This document shows, in pieces, positions 8,775 through 16,594 of a DNA stretch of 64,000 nucleotides. A model generated the notes under the pieces. It did no database searches. It worked only from the letters and a program-made list of their open reading frames with translations, and was not told the origin of the DNA. Positions within the stretch are counted from its first letter, which is position 1. Every line of letters begins with the position of its first letter. This stretch comes from Sulfitobacter sp. W027 (GTDB lineage Bacteria > Pseudomonadota > Alphaproteobacteria > Rhodobacterales > Rhodobacteraceae): NCBI RefSeq assembly GCF_025143985.1, contig NZ_CP083564.1, forward strand, positions 1,613,501 to 1,677,500. The letters are read 5' to 3'. A program made the position numbers and the translations under genes.

Positions 8775-9785
8775 ATGGATCTGCTCAACGCATTTATTGC
8801 ACTTTCGAACTATGTCCTCATCCCGGGCATCGCCTATGGATCGCAGCTCGCCCTTGGCGCGCTTGGTGTGACGCTGGTCTACGGCATCCTGCGGTTCTCC
8901 AACTTTGCGCATGGCGATACGATGGCCATGGGCACCATGGCCACGATCCTTGTGACATGGCTGTTCCAGTCCATGGGGCTGAGCCTCGGCGTCTTGCCGA
9001 CGGCCCTGCTCGCCCTGCCCTTCGGCATCGCTTTTGCGATCCTGCTGCTTCTGGGCACAGACCGGGTGGTGTACAAGTTCTACCGCGAGCAAAAGGCCAA
9101 GCCGGTGATCCTTGTGATCGTCTCGCTCGGCGTGACCTTCATCTACAACGGCATCACCCGCTTCATCATTGGCGCGGACGATCAGAACTTCCTCGACGGT
9201 CAGCGCTTCATCATGTCGGCGCGGGACTTCAAACAGCTCACCGGTCTGGAAGAAGGCCTCGCCTTTAAGACGACGCAGGGCATCACCATCGTCACCGCGA
9301 TCATCGTGGTGGCGCTGCTGTTCTGGTTCCTCAACAAGACCCGGGCGGGCAAATCCATGCGGGCCTATTCGGACAACGAGGATCTGGCGCTTCTGTCGGG
9401 CATCAACCCCGAGCGCGTGGTGATGATCACCTGGATGATCGTGGCGGCGCTGGCGACCATCGCAGGCACGCTCTACGGGCTCGACAAGTCGTTCAAACCC
9501 TTCACCTATTTCCAGCTTCTGCTGCCGATCTTCGCCGCCGCCATCGTCGGTGGCCTTGGCAGCCCGGTTGGGGCCATTGCGGGCGGTTTCGTCATCGCCT
9601 TCTCAGAGGTGACGATCACCTATGCGTGGAAAAAGGTGCTGGGCTACGTCATGCCCGACGGGATGGAGCCTGATGGCTTGGTCCAGCTTATGAGCACGGA
9701 TTACAAATTTGCGGTCAGCTTCGTCATTCTTCTGATCGTTCTGCTGATCAAGCCCACCGGGCTGTTCAAGGGGAAATCGGTATGA
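8775..9785 (+). CDS. livH: Branched-chain amino acid-type ABC permease, LivH type
   Basis: The 336-residue membrane protein has the LivH-like start (GIAYGSQLALGALGVTLVYG), the FAHGD motif, several hydrophobic helices, and the cytoplasmic coupling region with the alternating NPERVV segment near residue 215. It forms half of the transmembrane channel. It begins two bases after livF stops and overlaps livM by four bases, so G, F, H and M are translated as a unit. Confidence 0.92.
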   Translation: MDLLNAFIALSNYVLIPGIAYGSQLALGALGVTLVYGILRFSNFAHGDTMAMGTMATILVTWLFQSMGLSLGVLPTALLALPFGIAFAILLLLGTDRVVYKFYREQKAKPVILVIVSLGVTFIYNGITRFIIGADDQNFLDGQRFIMSARDFKQLTGLEEGLAFKTTQGITIVTAIIVVALLFWFLNKTRAGKSMRAYSDNEDLALLSGINPERVVMITWMIVAALATIAGTLYGLDKSFKPFTYFQLLLPIFAAAIVGGLGSPVGAIAGGFVIAFSEVTITYAWKKVLGYVMPDGMEPDGLVQLMSTDYKFAVSFVILLIVLLIKPTGLFKGKSV

Positions 9786-11086
9786 CCCAGACTGTGAAAA
9801 ACACGATCCTTTTCGCGATCATCGCCTTGATGATCATCTACACTGGTTTCGAGCAAAGCTGGAACTCGGCGCTGCTCATCATCGCCATGGGCCTGATCTC
9901 GTCGATTATGGCGCTTGGGGTGAACCTCCAGTGGGGCTTTGCCGGGCTGTTCAACGTCGGCATCATGGGCTTCGTGGCGCTTGGGGGTCTGGCGGCTGTG
10001 CTGGTTTCCATGCCCCCGACCGAAGGCGCATGGTCCACCGGTGGTTTCGCCATTCTGGGCGCGCTGGCACTTGGCGCGGGCACAGTGGTCGCGGCGGTCA
10101 TGCTGATGAAACGCATGGCCCCCGGCATCGCGCGCACGCTGACCGTGATCGCGGTTCTGATCATCGGCTTCTTCGTCTTCCGCGCCCTGCTCGACCCTGC
10201 GGTTGAGGCGGTGGAAGCGATCAACCCGGCGCAGAGCGGCTATCTCGGTGGTCTGGGCTTGCCGGTGCTGATCTCTTGGCCGGTGGGTGGTCTCTTTGCC
10301 GCTGGTGCTGCATGGCTCATCGGCAAGACAGCTCTGGGCCTGCGCTCGGACTATCTTGCGATTGCAACGCTGGGCATTGCCGAGATCATCATCGCGGTGC
10401 TGAAAAACGAAGACTGGATGAGCCGCGGCGTCAAAAACGTCATCGGCCTGCCCCGTCCCGTCCCCTATGAGATCGACCTGCAAAATGATCCCAGTTTTGT
10501 CGAACGCGCCGCCGGTTTTGGCTTTGATCCGGTAGACGCCTCGACGCTTTGGGTCAAACTGCTCTACATCGCGCTTTTCGCCGCGGTGCTGATCGTCTTG
10601 CTGTGGATGAGCCAACGGGCGCTGCATTCGCCTTGGGGCCGGATGCTGCGGGCGATCCGCGACAACGAAGTCGCGGCCGAGGCGATGGGCAAGGACGTCA
10701 CCGCACGGCATTTGCAGGTCTTCATCCTCGGCTCCGCGATCTGCGGCATCGCGGGTGCGATGATGACGACGATGGACAGCCAGTTGACGCCCGGCACCTA
10801 CCAGCCGCTGCGCTTCACCTTCCTGATTTGGGTCATGGTGATCGTCGGCGGGTCGGGCAACAACTTTGGTGCGATCTTGGGCGGTTTCCTGATTTGGTTC
10901 CTCTGGGTACAGGTCGAGCCGATGGGTCTCTGGCTCATGAGTCTAATCACCGCTGGCATGTCCGAAGGCTCCGCGCTCAAGGAGCATCTGATCGAGAGTG
11001 CGGCGCATATGCGTCTGCTGACGATGGGGATGGTGTTGCTGCTGGTGCTGCGCTTCAGCCCCCGCGGATTGATCCCGGAGCGGTAA
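9782..11086 (+). CDS. livM: Branched-chain amino acid-type ABC permease, LivM type
   Basis: The second permease subunit (434 residues) contains the NLQWGFAGLFNVG and RSDYLAIATLGIAEII motifs typical of LivM and the cytoplasmic RAIRDNEVAAEAMGKD coupling helix. It is longer than many LivM proteins owing to an extra hydrophobic stretch at about residues 75-145 that may be two added helices. It ends the transporter operon and is followed by a strong terminator shared with the converging herA-like gene. Confidence 0.92.
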   Translation: MTQTVKNTILFAIIALMIIYTGFEQSWNSALLIIAMGLISSIMALGVNLQWGFAGLFNVGIMGFVALGGLAAVLVSMPPTEGAWSTGGFAILGALALGAGTVVAAVMLMKRMAPGIARTLTVIAVLIIGFFVFRALLDPAVEAVEAINPAQSGYLGGLGLPVLISWPVGGLFAAGAAWLIGKTALGLRSDYLAIATLGIAEIIIAVLKNEDWMSRGVKNVIGLPRPVPYEIDLQNDPSFVERAAGFGFDPVDASTLWVKLLYIALFAAVLIVLLWMSQRALHSPWGRMLRAIRDNEVAAEAMGKDVTARHLQVFILGSAICGIAGAMMTTMDSQLTPGTYQPLRFTFLIWVMVIVGGSGNNFGAILGGFLIWFLWVQVEPMGLWLMSLITAGMSEGSALKEHLIESAAHMRLLTMGMVLLLVLRFSPRGLIPER

Positions 11087-11144
11087 GACGCGGGCGGCCT
11101 GCGTTCGGCGCGGGCGGCGTTAAGTATTTATAGCCAAAAAGAGG

Positions 11145-11175
11145 GGGGCGCGGTGTTTTTACCGCGCCCCTTTTT
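11145..11175. terminator. Bidirectional intrinsic terminator between livM and the HerA-like gene
   Basis: The perfect 10-bp stem GGGGCGCGGT (11145-11154) / ACCGCGCCCC (11161-11170) has a GTTTTT loop and is followed by TTTTT. AAAAAGAG on the other side provides a U-tract for the opposite strand. Confidence 0.88.
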
Positions 11176-11192
11176 GCTGGTTGCAGAGGTCG

Positions 11193-12731
11193 TTAGCGGC
11201 CTTTGAACAGGCCGCCCAAGATGCCGCGCACGATGCGGCGGCCTGTGGTGCCTTTCAGCTCTTTGATCACGGCGGTGGCGATGGCGTCGCCGAACCCGTC
11301 TGATTTGGCTGTGGTAGACCTACGGCTGCTGCTGCGGGCGCCACCGTAGCGGCGGGCTTTCTGAAATTCGCGGGCGGCTTCATCTTCCGCTTCTGCTTTT
11401 ACCTCGGCTTCTTCGGCCTCTTTGGCGGCGGCTTCGGCACGGGCTTTGAGCATTTCATAGGCCGACTCGCGGTCTTGCAACGCTTCGTATTTCCCGGCGA
11501 GGTCTGACCCTTTGAGCACGGCGGCGCGTTCCGCACCGGTTATCGGACCAAGCTGCGAAGACGGGGGGCGGATCAGCGTGCGTTCCACCACGCCGGGGAT
11601 GCCTTTGCGCTGGAGCATGGAAGTCACCGCCTCGCCAACGCCAACCTCGCGGATGGCCTCTTCGGTATCGAACCGCAGATTCTCACGGTAGGTCTGCGCG
11701 GCTTGGCGCAGTTCCTTGCGGTCGCGGGCGGTGAAAGCGCGTAGCGCGTGTTGGATACGGTTGCCGAGCTGGCCGAGAATATCATCCGGCACGTCGGCGG
11801 GGTTTTGGGTCACGAAATAGACGCCGACACCTTTTGAGCGGATCAGCCGTGCCACCTGTTCGACCTTATCCACCAACGCTTTAGGCGCGTCGTCAAATAA
11901 CAAATGCGCCTCGTCAAAGAAGAATACGAGTTTCGGTTTATCGGGGTCGCCCACCTCGGGGAGTTCCTCGAAAAGCTCGGACATCAGCCACAATAGGAAG
12001 GTCGCATAAAGTTTGGGCGATCCCATGAGCTTGTCTGCGGCGAGGATGTTGATCCGCCCGCGCCCGTCGGCATCGCTGCGCATCAGGTCCGACAGCGCCA
12101 GCGCTGGCTCCCCGAAAAGCTGCGCGCCGCCTTGGTTCTCCAACACCAGCAACCGCCGCTGGATCGTGCCGACCGATGCGGTGGAGACATTGCCATAGCG
12201 CAGCGCCAAATCTTTCGCGTTCTCTCCAACCCAAACCAACAACGCCTGTAGATCTTTGAGATCCAACAGCGGCATGCCCTCCTCATCAGCCACGCGGAAG
12301 GCGATGTTCAAAATACCCTCCTGCGCTTCGCTGAGGTCCAAAAGCTGAGCGATCAACAGCGGGCCCATCTCAGACACGGTGGTGCGGACCGGGTGGCCCT
12401 GTTCTCCGAAGAGATCCCAAAAGGTCACCGGGAAGGACTGATAGGTATAGTCGTCAAATCCGATCTTGGCGGCGCGTTCGGTGAAGGGGCCGTGTAGTTT
12501 GGCAGTCTCGCTCCCCGCCACCGCGAGGCCCGAGAGGTCACCCTTCACATCCGACAGAAACACTGGAACGCCCGCATTGGCAAAACCTTCGGCAAGGATC
12601 TGCAGTGTCACCGTCTTGCCGGTACCCGTCGCCCCGGCAATCAGCCCGTGGCGGTTGGCATAGCCGAGGTCGAGGAATTGCTTGGTCGCATAGTCGGGAC
12701 CGCCGCCGCCGATAAAGATGTCACTGCTCAC
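11193..12731 (-). CDS. HerA-like AAA ATPase, DUF853 (YjgR) family
   Basis: The 512-residue cytosolic protein has Walker A GATGTGKT (residues 33-40), a Walker B strand [12 protein letters not shown], and the FFVTQNP-type sensor segment ([11 protein letters not shown]) of the HerA/FtsK superfamily. It ends in a charged coiled-coil region (about 410-460, Ala/Glu/Lys-rich) and the C-terminal [16 protein letters not shown] typical of YjgR. The family is conserved but its function is unsettled; a DNA translocase or helicase role is inferred from HerA. No NurA nuclease partner is nearby. It is a single-gene unit. Confidence 0.88.
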   Translation of the reverse strand: MSSDIFIGGGGPDYATKQFLDLGYANRHGLIAGATGTGKTVTLQILAEGFANAGVPVFLSDVKGDLSGLAVAGSETAKLHGPFTERAAKIGFDDYTYQSFPVTFWDLFGEQGHPVRTTVSEMGPLLIAQLLDLSEAQEGILNIAFRVADEEGMPLLDLKDLQALLVWVGENAKDLALRYGNVSTASVGTIQRRLLVLENQGGAQLFGEPALALSDLMRSDADGRGRINILAADKLMGSPKLYATFLLWLMSELFEELPEVGDPDKPKLVFFFDEAHLLFDDAPKALVDKVEQVARLIRSKGVGVYFVTQNPADVPDDILGQLGNRIQHALRAFTARDRKELRQAAQTYRENLRFDTEEAIREVGVGEAVTSMLQRKGIPGVVERTLIRPPSSQLGPITGAERAAVLKGSDLAGKYEALQDRESAYEMLKARAEAAAKEAEEAEVKAEAEDEAAREFQKARRYGGARSSSRRSTTAKSDGFGDAIATAVIKELKGTTGRRIVRGILGGLFKGR

Positions 12732-12799
12732 GTTGGGGCCTTTCTGTCAATTTTAGCCATTCGTCCGTTCCACTAGAGCATACAAACTTAACCTTTGCG

Positions 12800-12896
12800 C
12801 GCCATAGTGAAGGCATCCCGCCCACATGTCCTTCTATCGGGCGGGGTTTACTTCCTCCCTGTTAGACTGGCCGCGCCCTCGGGTGCGGCCCTTTTT
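12800..12896 (+). ncRNA. Candidate small RNA with an exposed CTTCCTCCCT segment
   Basis: Two stem-loops are visible: CCCGCCC (12817-12823) with GGGCGGG (12839-12845), and a terminator stem GGCCGCGCCC/GGGTGCGGCC (12869-12890) followed by CTTTTT. Between them lies unpaired CTTCCTCCCT (12851-12860), which could pair with Shine-Dalgarno sequences. No open frame uses this terminator, and the herA-like gene runs the other way. The 5' end is a guess and no clear promoter was found. Confidence 0.4.
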
Positions 12897-12944
12897 CTAT
12901 CACGGGCTGTCGCAACACCCTGACAGATTGTCGCATTTTTCCTG

Positions 12945-12973
12945 TTGACCGACACCACGCGCTTGCCTAACGT
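12945..12973 (+). promoter_or_regulatory. Sigma-70-like promoter
   Basis: TTGACC (12945-12950) and TAACGT (12968-12973) are separated by 17 bp, a good match to a housekeeping promoter. It points at a short region ending in an intrinsic terminator and then at ialB, which starts about 220 bases downstream. Confidence 0.5.
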
Positions 12974-12979
12974 GGCATT

Positions 12980-13048
12980 AATAAGTCGGCCCAGTCCGAC
13001 GGGGAGAAAGTACACGGAAGGGGGCGCGCTGCGTCCCCTTTTGCTTTT
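12980..13048 (+). ncRNA. Candidate small RNA or attenuated leader upstream of ialB
   Basis: From the predicted start near 12980 the transcript would hold a small hairpin (GTCGG/CCGAC, 12984-12999), a single-stranded purine-rich stretch, and a terminator: stem GGGGGCGC (13020-13027) with GCGTCCCC (13031-13038) followed by TTTTGCTTTT. No start codon with a useful frame is present. It may be an independent RNA of about 65 nt or a leader that attenuates ialB. Confidence 0.42.
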
Positions 13049-13198
13049 CCGGCAGCTAAACCTCTGACATTGCAAGGAATCCGTGCAACCTTAGGTCGGC
13101 ATGAATTTGCCCGATCCATGATTGAAATGCGGCCATGACCACTGACAATCCCGGGGCGGCATGGTAAGGGGCGGTAACGCAACTAATGTGGATATGAC

Positions 13199-13891
13199 AT
13201 GAGCAAGTTTATGACCGCCCTGCCGCTTTGCGCAGCGCTTGCACTGACGGCCCCGATCACCGTTTTCGCCCAGACCGCAACAGATACCACAACGTCTGAG
13301 ACCGCAGCACCTGAGACTGCCGCAGAAGAGAGCGGTACGCAGGCCGAAGAGCCCAAGCCGCAGCCCGGCACCAGTGGCAATGCGGGCCAGATCGAAGAGC
13401 AGCTGAGCCTTGGCGAGGACGCGGACAAAGACCCCGAACTGGGCAAGCCTTACACCAAGAAAGAAATCGGTTCCTGGGAGATGCGCTGCATCAAGACCGA
13501 GGAAGAAGTCGACCCTTGCCAGATGTATCAGCTCCTCGCCGATGGTGAGGGCGCGCCGGTTGCCGAAGTTTCGCTCTTCCGTTTGCCCGGTGGTGGTCAA
13601 GCCAAGGCCGGTGCCACGGTCGTTGTGCCACTTGAGACCGCCCTGCCCGCGCAGCTGACCCTTTCGGTCGACGGTGGCAAGGCGCGTCGCTATCCCTATG
13701 CCTTCTGCAACCCGGTCGGCTGCTACGTGCGCATGGGTCTGACAGACGCCGATATCGCGGCCTTCAAGCGCGGCAAGCAAGCGGTTCTGACCATTGTGCC
13801 CGCGTTGGCCCCTGATCAGGAAGTGAAGCTAACACTCTCGCTCGACGGTTTCACCGCTGGCTATGACGAAGTCTCGGTGATCGAGCAGTAA
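13199..13891 (+). CDS. IalB-family (invasion-associated locus B) secreted protein
   Basis: The 230-residue protein has a signal peptide ending in VFAQ, a low-complexity Thr/Glu/Ala/Pro linker (about 26-75) and an IalB domain (about 85-230). The domain contains WEMRC, the DPCQMYQ segment and the FCNPVGCYVRMGL block, whose paired cysteines probably form disulfides. IalB is named for a Bartonella erythrocyte-invasion protein, but the family is common in free-living alphaproteobacteria, where its role is unclear; a periplasmic or surface role is all that can be inferred. Start ATG 13199 fits the signal peptide. Confidence 0.88.
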   Translation: MSKFMTALPLCAALALTAPITVFAQTATDTTTSETAAPETAAEESGTQAEEPKPQPGTSGNAGQIEEQLSLGEDADKDPELGKPYTKKEIGSWEMRCIKTEEEVDPCQMYQLLADGEGAPVAEVSLFRLPGGGQAKAGATVVVPLETALPAQLTLSVDGGKARRYPYAFCNPVGCYVRMGLTDADIAAFKRGKQAVLTIVPALAPDQEVKLTLSLDGFTAGYDEVSVIEQ

Positions 13892-13916
13892 GACCTGCCT
13901 AAATTCAGGAATGCTG

Positions 13917-13946
13917 ATGCCGCTCCCTGATGGGGGCGGCATTTTT
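13917..13946. terminator. Intrinsic terminator after ialB
   Basis: An 11-bp stem, ATGCCGCTCCC with GGGGGCGGCAT (one G-T pair), is followed by TTTTT. It serves the plus-strand gene and lies just beyond the end of the converging ketosynthase operon. Confidence 0.85.
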
Positions 13947-13965
13947 CGTCTGGCGTTAAGGTGGA

Positions 13966-15174
13966 TCAGGTGCGGCGCAGGGCCAGAACGGCGTTCATCC
14001 CACCAAAGGCGAAGGCGTTGCTGAGCGCCACATCGACCTGCGCGTCACGGGCCTCATTCGGCACCACGTCGAGGGCGCATTCCGGGTCGGGTTCTTCATA
14101 GCCGATGGTGGGCGCGATCACCCCGTCGCGCAGCGCCATGATACAGGCCAAAAGCTCAACCGCACCGGTGCCGCCGATCACATGGCCGTGCATGGATTTC
14201 GTCGAAGAGATCATCAGTTGATCCGCGTGAGTGCCAAACACATCCGCGACCGCCGCACATTCGGTCTTGTCGTTCGCCGCCGTCCCGGTGCCATGAGCGT
14301 TAATATAGCCGACCTCTTCGCGGTTGATCCCCGCATCGGCCAGCGCCCCCTGCATCGCCCGCGCGGCCCCGGCTTTGGAGGGCATGACGATATCACTGGC
14401 ATCCGACGTCATGGCGAAACCCGCGACCTCGCAAAGGATTTCCGCCCCACGTGCACAGGCGTGTTCATATTCCTCGAAAACAAAGACCCCCGCGCCCTCG
14501 CCCTGTACCATTCCGTTGCGGTTGGCCGAAAACGGGCGGCAGGCATCGCGGCTCATCACGCGCAGCCCTTCCCACGCTTTCACGCCGCCGAAGCAGAGCA
14601 TCGACTCCGATCCGCCCGTCACCATGACCGGGCTCATGCCAGATCGGACTATGGCAAAGGCCTGCGCCATGGCGTGATTGGACGACGCGCAGGCGGTCGA
14701 GACCGTGAAGGACGGGCCGCGTAGGTTCCATTCCATGCTGACATGGCTGGCGGCGGCATTGTTCATCAGCTTGGGCACCACAAAGGGATGCACCCGGTTT
14801 TTGCCCTCTTCATAGACGGCGCGGTAGTTGTCGTCCCACGTGGACACACCACCTCCCGCCGTGCCCAGCACCACACCGGCGCGGGCGGCCAGCTCATCGG
14901 TGAAGGTCAGCCCCGCCTGCTCAATTGCTTCGCGGGCGGCGGTGAGGGTGAATTGCGTGAACCGATCGTAAAGCGCGACTTGCTGGCGGTTATAGCGGCC
15001 TTCGGCCTCAAACCCGCGCACCTGACCACCGATGCGGATGGCCAGCCGCTCCACATCGCGGAACTCCAGCGGGCCGATGCCGCATTTGCCTGCGCGCATG
15101 GCAGCGAGTGTCTCTGGCACCGACAGGCCCAGAGCGTTGATCGTGCCGGCGCCGGTGATGACAACTCTCTTCAT
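13966..15174 (-). CDS. Beta-ketoacyl-ACP synthase (FabF/NodE-like), in operon with lpxD and an ACP
   Basis: The 402-residue condensing enzyme extends acyl-ACP with malonyl-ACP. The thiolase-fold triad is present: Cys162 in the STACASS motif, His in NAHGTGT, and His in MHGHVIGGTGA; the C-terminal ALSNAFAFGGMNAVL motif is also typical. It starts four bases after the ACP gene and sits downstream of lpxD, so it is not the housekeeping fabF of the usual acpP-fabF locus. Inference: it works with this ACP to make or modify a special acyl chain, possibly for lipid A. ATG 15174 (MKRVVITGAG) is a standard start. Confidence 0.9.
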   Translation of the reverse strand: MKRVVITGAGTINALGLSVPETLAAMRAGKCGIGPLEFRDVERLAIRIGGQVRGFEAEGRYNRQQVALYDRFTQFTLTAAREAIEQAGLTFTDELAARAGVVLGTAGGGVSTWDDNYRAVYEEGKNRVHPFVVPKLMNNAAASHVSMEWNLRGPSFTVSTACASSNHAMAQAFAIVRSGMSPVMVTGGSESMLCFGGVKAWEGLRVMSRDACRPFSANRNGMVQGEGAGVFVFEEYEHACARGAEILCEVAGFAMTSDASDIVMPSKAGAARAMQGALADAGINREEVGYINAHGTGTAANDKTECAAVADVFGTHADQLMISSTKSMHGHVIGGTGAVELLACIMALRDGVIAPTIGYEEPDPECALDVVPNEARDAQVDVALSNAFAFGGMNAVLALRRT

Positions 15175-15178
15175 GTGC

Positions 15179-15436
15179 TTAGCTCTGTTCGGCCTTCAGC
15201 CGTTCCACCCCGGCGACAATGCTGCGCACGGTCGAAATGTCGAAATCGCTTTCGCTGGGGCTGTTGGCGTTGAAGGGCACGTTGATGTCGAATGTCTCTT
15301 CTATGGCGAAGATGCTTTCGACGACCCCCATGCTATCGATGCCCAGATCCTCCAGCGTGCTGTCGAGCGTGACATCCTCCGGCTCAATCATGGCCTGTTC
15401 GGCGAGGATGGTGATGACCTGATCCTGAGTGCTCAT
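15179..15436 (-). CDS. Acyl carrier protein, specialised type
   Basis: The 85-residue ACP has the phosphopantetheine attachment motif GIDSMG with Ser35, preceded by TLEDL as in many carrier proteins. It is less acidic overall than AcpP and carries an extended loop (NVPFNANSPSESDFD) after helix II, recalling NodF or lipid A-type carriers. ATG 15436 (MSTQDQ) is preferred to an upstream frame start because GAGGG lies before it. It is between lpxD and a ketosynthase on the same strand, and probably carries the chain those two enzymes handle. Confidence 0.88.
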   Translation of the reverse strand: MSTQDQVITILAEQAMIEPEDVTLDSTLEDLGIDSMGVVESIFAIEETFDINVPFNANSPSESDFDISTVRSIVAGVERLKAEQS

Positions 15437-15468
15437 GGCTGCGTCCCTCAACAATGTCCGCGGCAGGT

Positions 15469-16560
15469 TTAGTCAGCCTTGTCGGCTTTGGAAACCACCT
15501 TTTGCAGGGCCGCGACATCACGCAGCAGCTTGGGCAAGCGGCGCAGTGCCTTGTAGATTTCGGTTTGCTTGCTCATCTGCGTGGCGGGGTAGCCCAGCAT
15601 GGTGCGCCCCTCGGGCACGTTGGACAACACGATCGTCCCGCCGCCCGCGATCACCCGGTCGCCAATCGTGATGTTATCGGCCAAACCGACCTGCCCGCCC
15701 AGCACAACATTGTCGCCTACACGGGTGGAGCCGCCGACACCGGCTTGCCCGCAAAGCAGACAGTTTTTGCCGATCACCGCGTTATGGCCGATGTGGACAA
15801 GGTTGTCGATTTTCGTGCCATCGCCCACGCGGGTGTCGCGGATGGTGCCATTGTCGATGGTGGAGCCCATGCCCATTTCCACATCCGCGCCGATCATCAC
15901 AGCGCCGAGCGAATGGATCCGTGTCCAAGGCTGTGGTGCGGCGTCGCCCTGATCGCCCAAGGTTTGCCGCGCGCTTTCCACGGTGGACAGCTCTGCCGTC
16001 ACAAAGGAGAAACCATCGCCGCCCAGACGCACGCCGGACTGCGCAATGAAGCGTGGCCCGATGGTGACGCGCGCACCGATGCTCACGTGTTCACGAAGGA
16101 AACAGCCCTCGCCCAATGTCGCATCCACACCGACAAAGCACAGCGGTCCGATCACGCTTCCTGTCCCTATCGTCGCCCCGGCAGAGATCACCGCCAGCGG
16201 GCCGACCGAGACGCCATCACCCAAAGTGGCATCGGGATCGATCACGGCTGTAGGATGGATGCCCGGTTTGAACCCCTGCCCCTTGTCGAGCAACCGCGTC
16301 ACGCCAGAGAGCGCATAGCGCGGACGGTTGGGCAGGATCGCGGCCTTCAGCCCCAGTGCCCGCCAATCAGCCCCCTCCCAAAGCATTGCCACTTCGGCGG
16401 CCCCATCGGAGAGGCTGCTGGCATAGCGCGGGTCCATCGCCAGCGCCATCTCGCCGCGTTGGGCGCTGGCCGGTTCGGCAACGCCGCTGACCTTGAGTGC
16501 GATGTCGCCCTCGGCGCTGGCGCCGACGGCCTTGGCGATTTGCTGAACACTATAGGTCAT
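15469..16560 (-). CDS. lpxD: UDP-3-O-acylglucosamine N-acyltransferase (LpxD family)
   Basis: The 363-residue protein has an N-terminal substrate-binding domain (about 1-95), a left-handed beta-helix of hexapeptide repeats (about 98-320) and a C-terminal helical tail. The HIGHN motif (residues 256-260) matches the conserved active-site histidine region. LpxD adds the N-linked 3-hydroxyacyl chain during lipid A synthesis. In most Gram-negatives it is beside fabZ and lpxA; here it is beside an ACP and a ketosynthase, so it may be a second, specialised copy. Similarity is clear, but the acyl specificity is unknown. Confidence 0.88.
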   Translation of the reverse strand: MTYSVQQIAKAVGASAEGDIALKVSGVAEPASAQRGEMALAMDPRYASSLSDGAAEVAMLWEGADWRALGLKAAILPNRPRYALSGVTRLLDKGQGFKPGIHPTAVIDPDATLGDGVSVGPLAVISAGATIGTGSVIGPLCFVGVDATLGEGCFLREHVSIGARVTIGPRFIAQSGVRLGGDGFSFVTAELSTVESARQTLGDQGDAAPQPWTRIHSLGAVMIGADVEMGMGSTIDNGTIRDTRVGDGTKIDNLVHIGHNAVIGKNCLLCGQAGVGGSTRVGDNVVLGGQVGLADNITIGDRVIAGGGTIVLSNVPEGRTMLGYPATQMSKQTEIYKALRRLPKLLRDVAALQKVVSKADKAD

Positions 16561-16594
16561 ATCGGGCGGCCCTTACTTGTTGCGCGCCCGAGAG

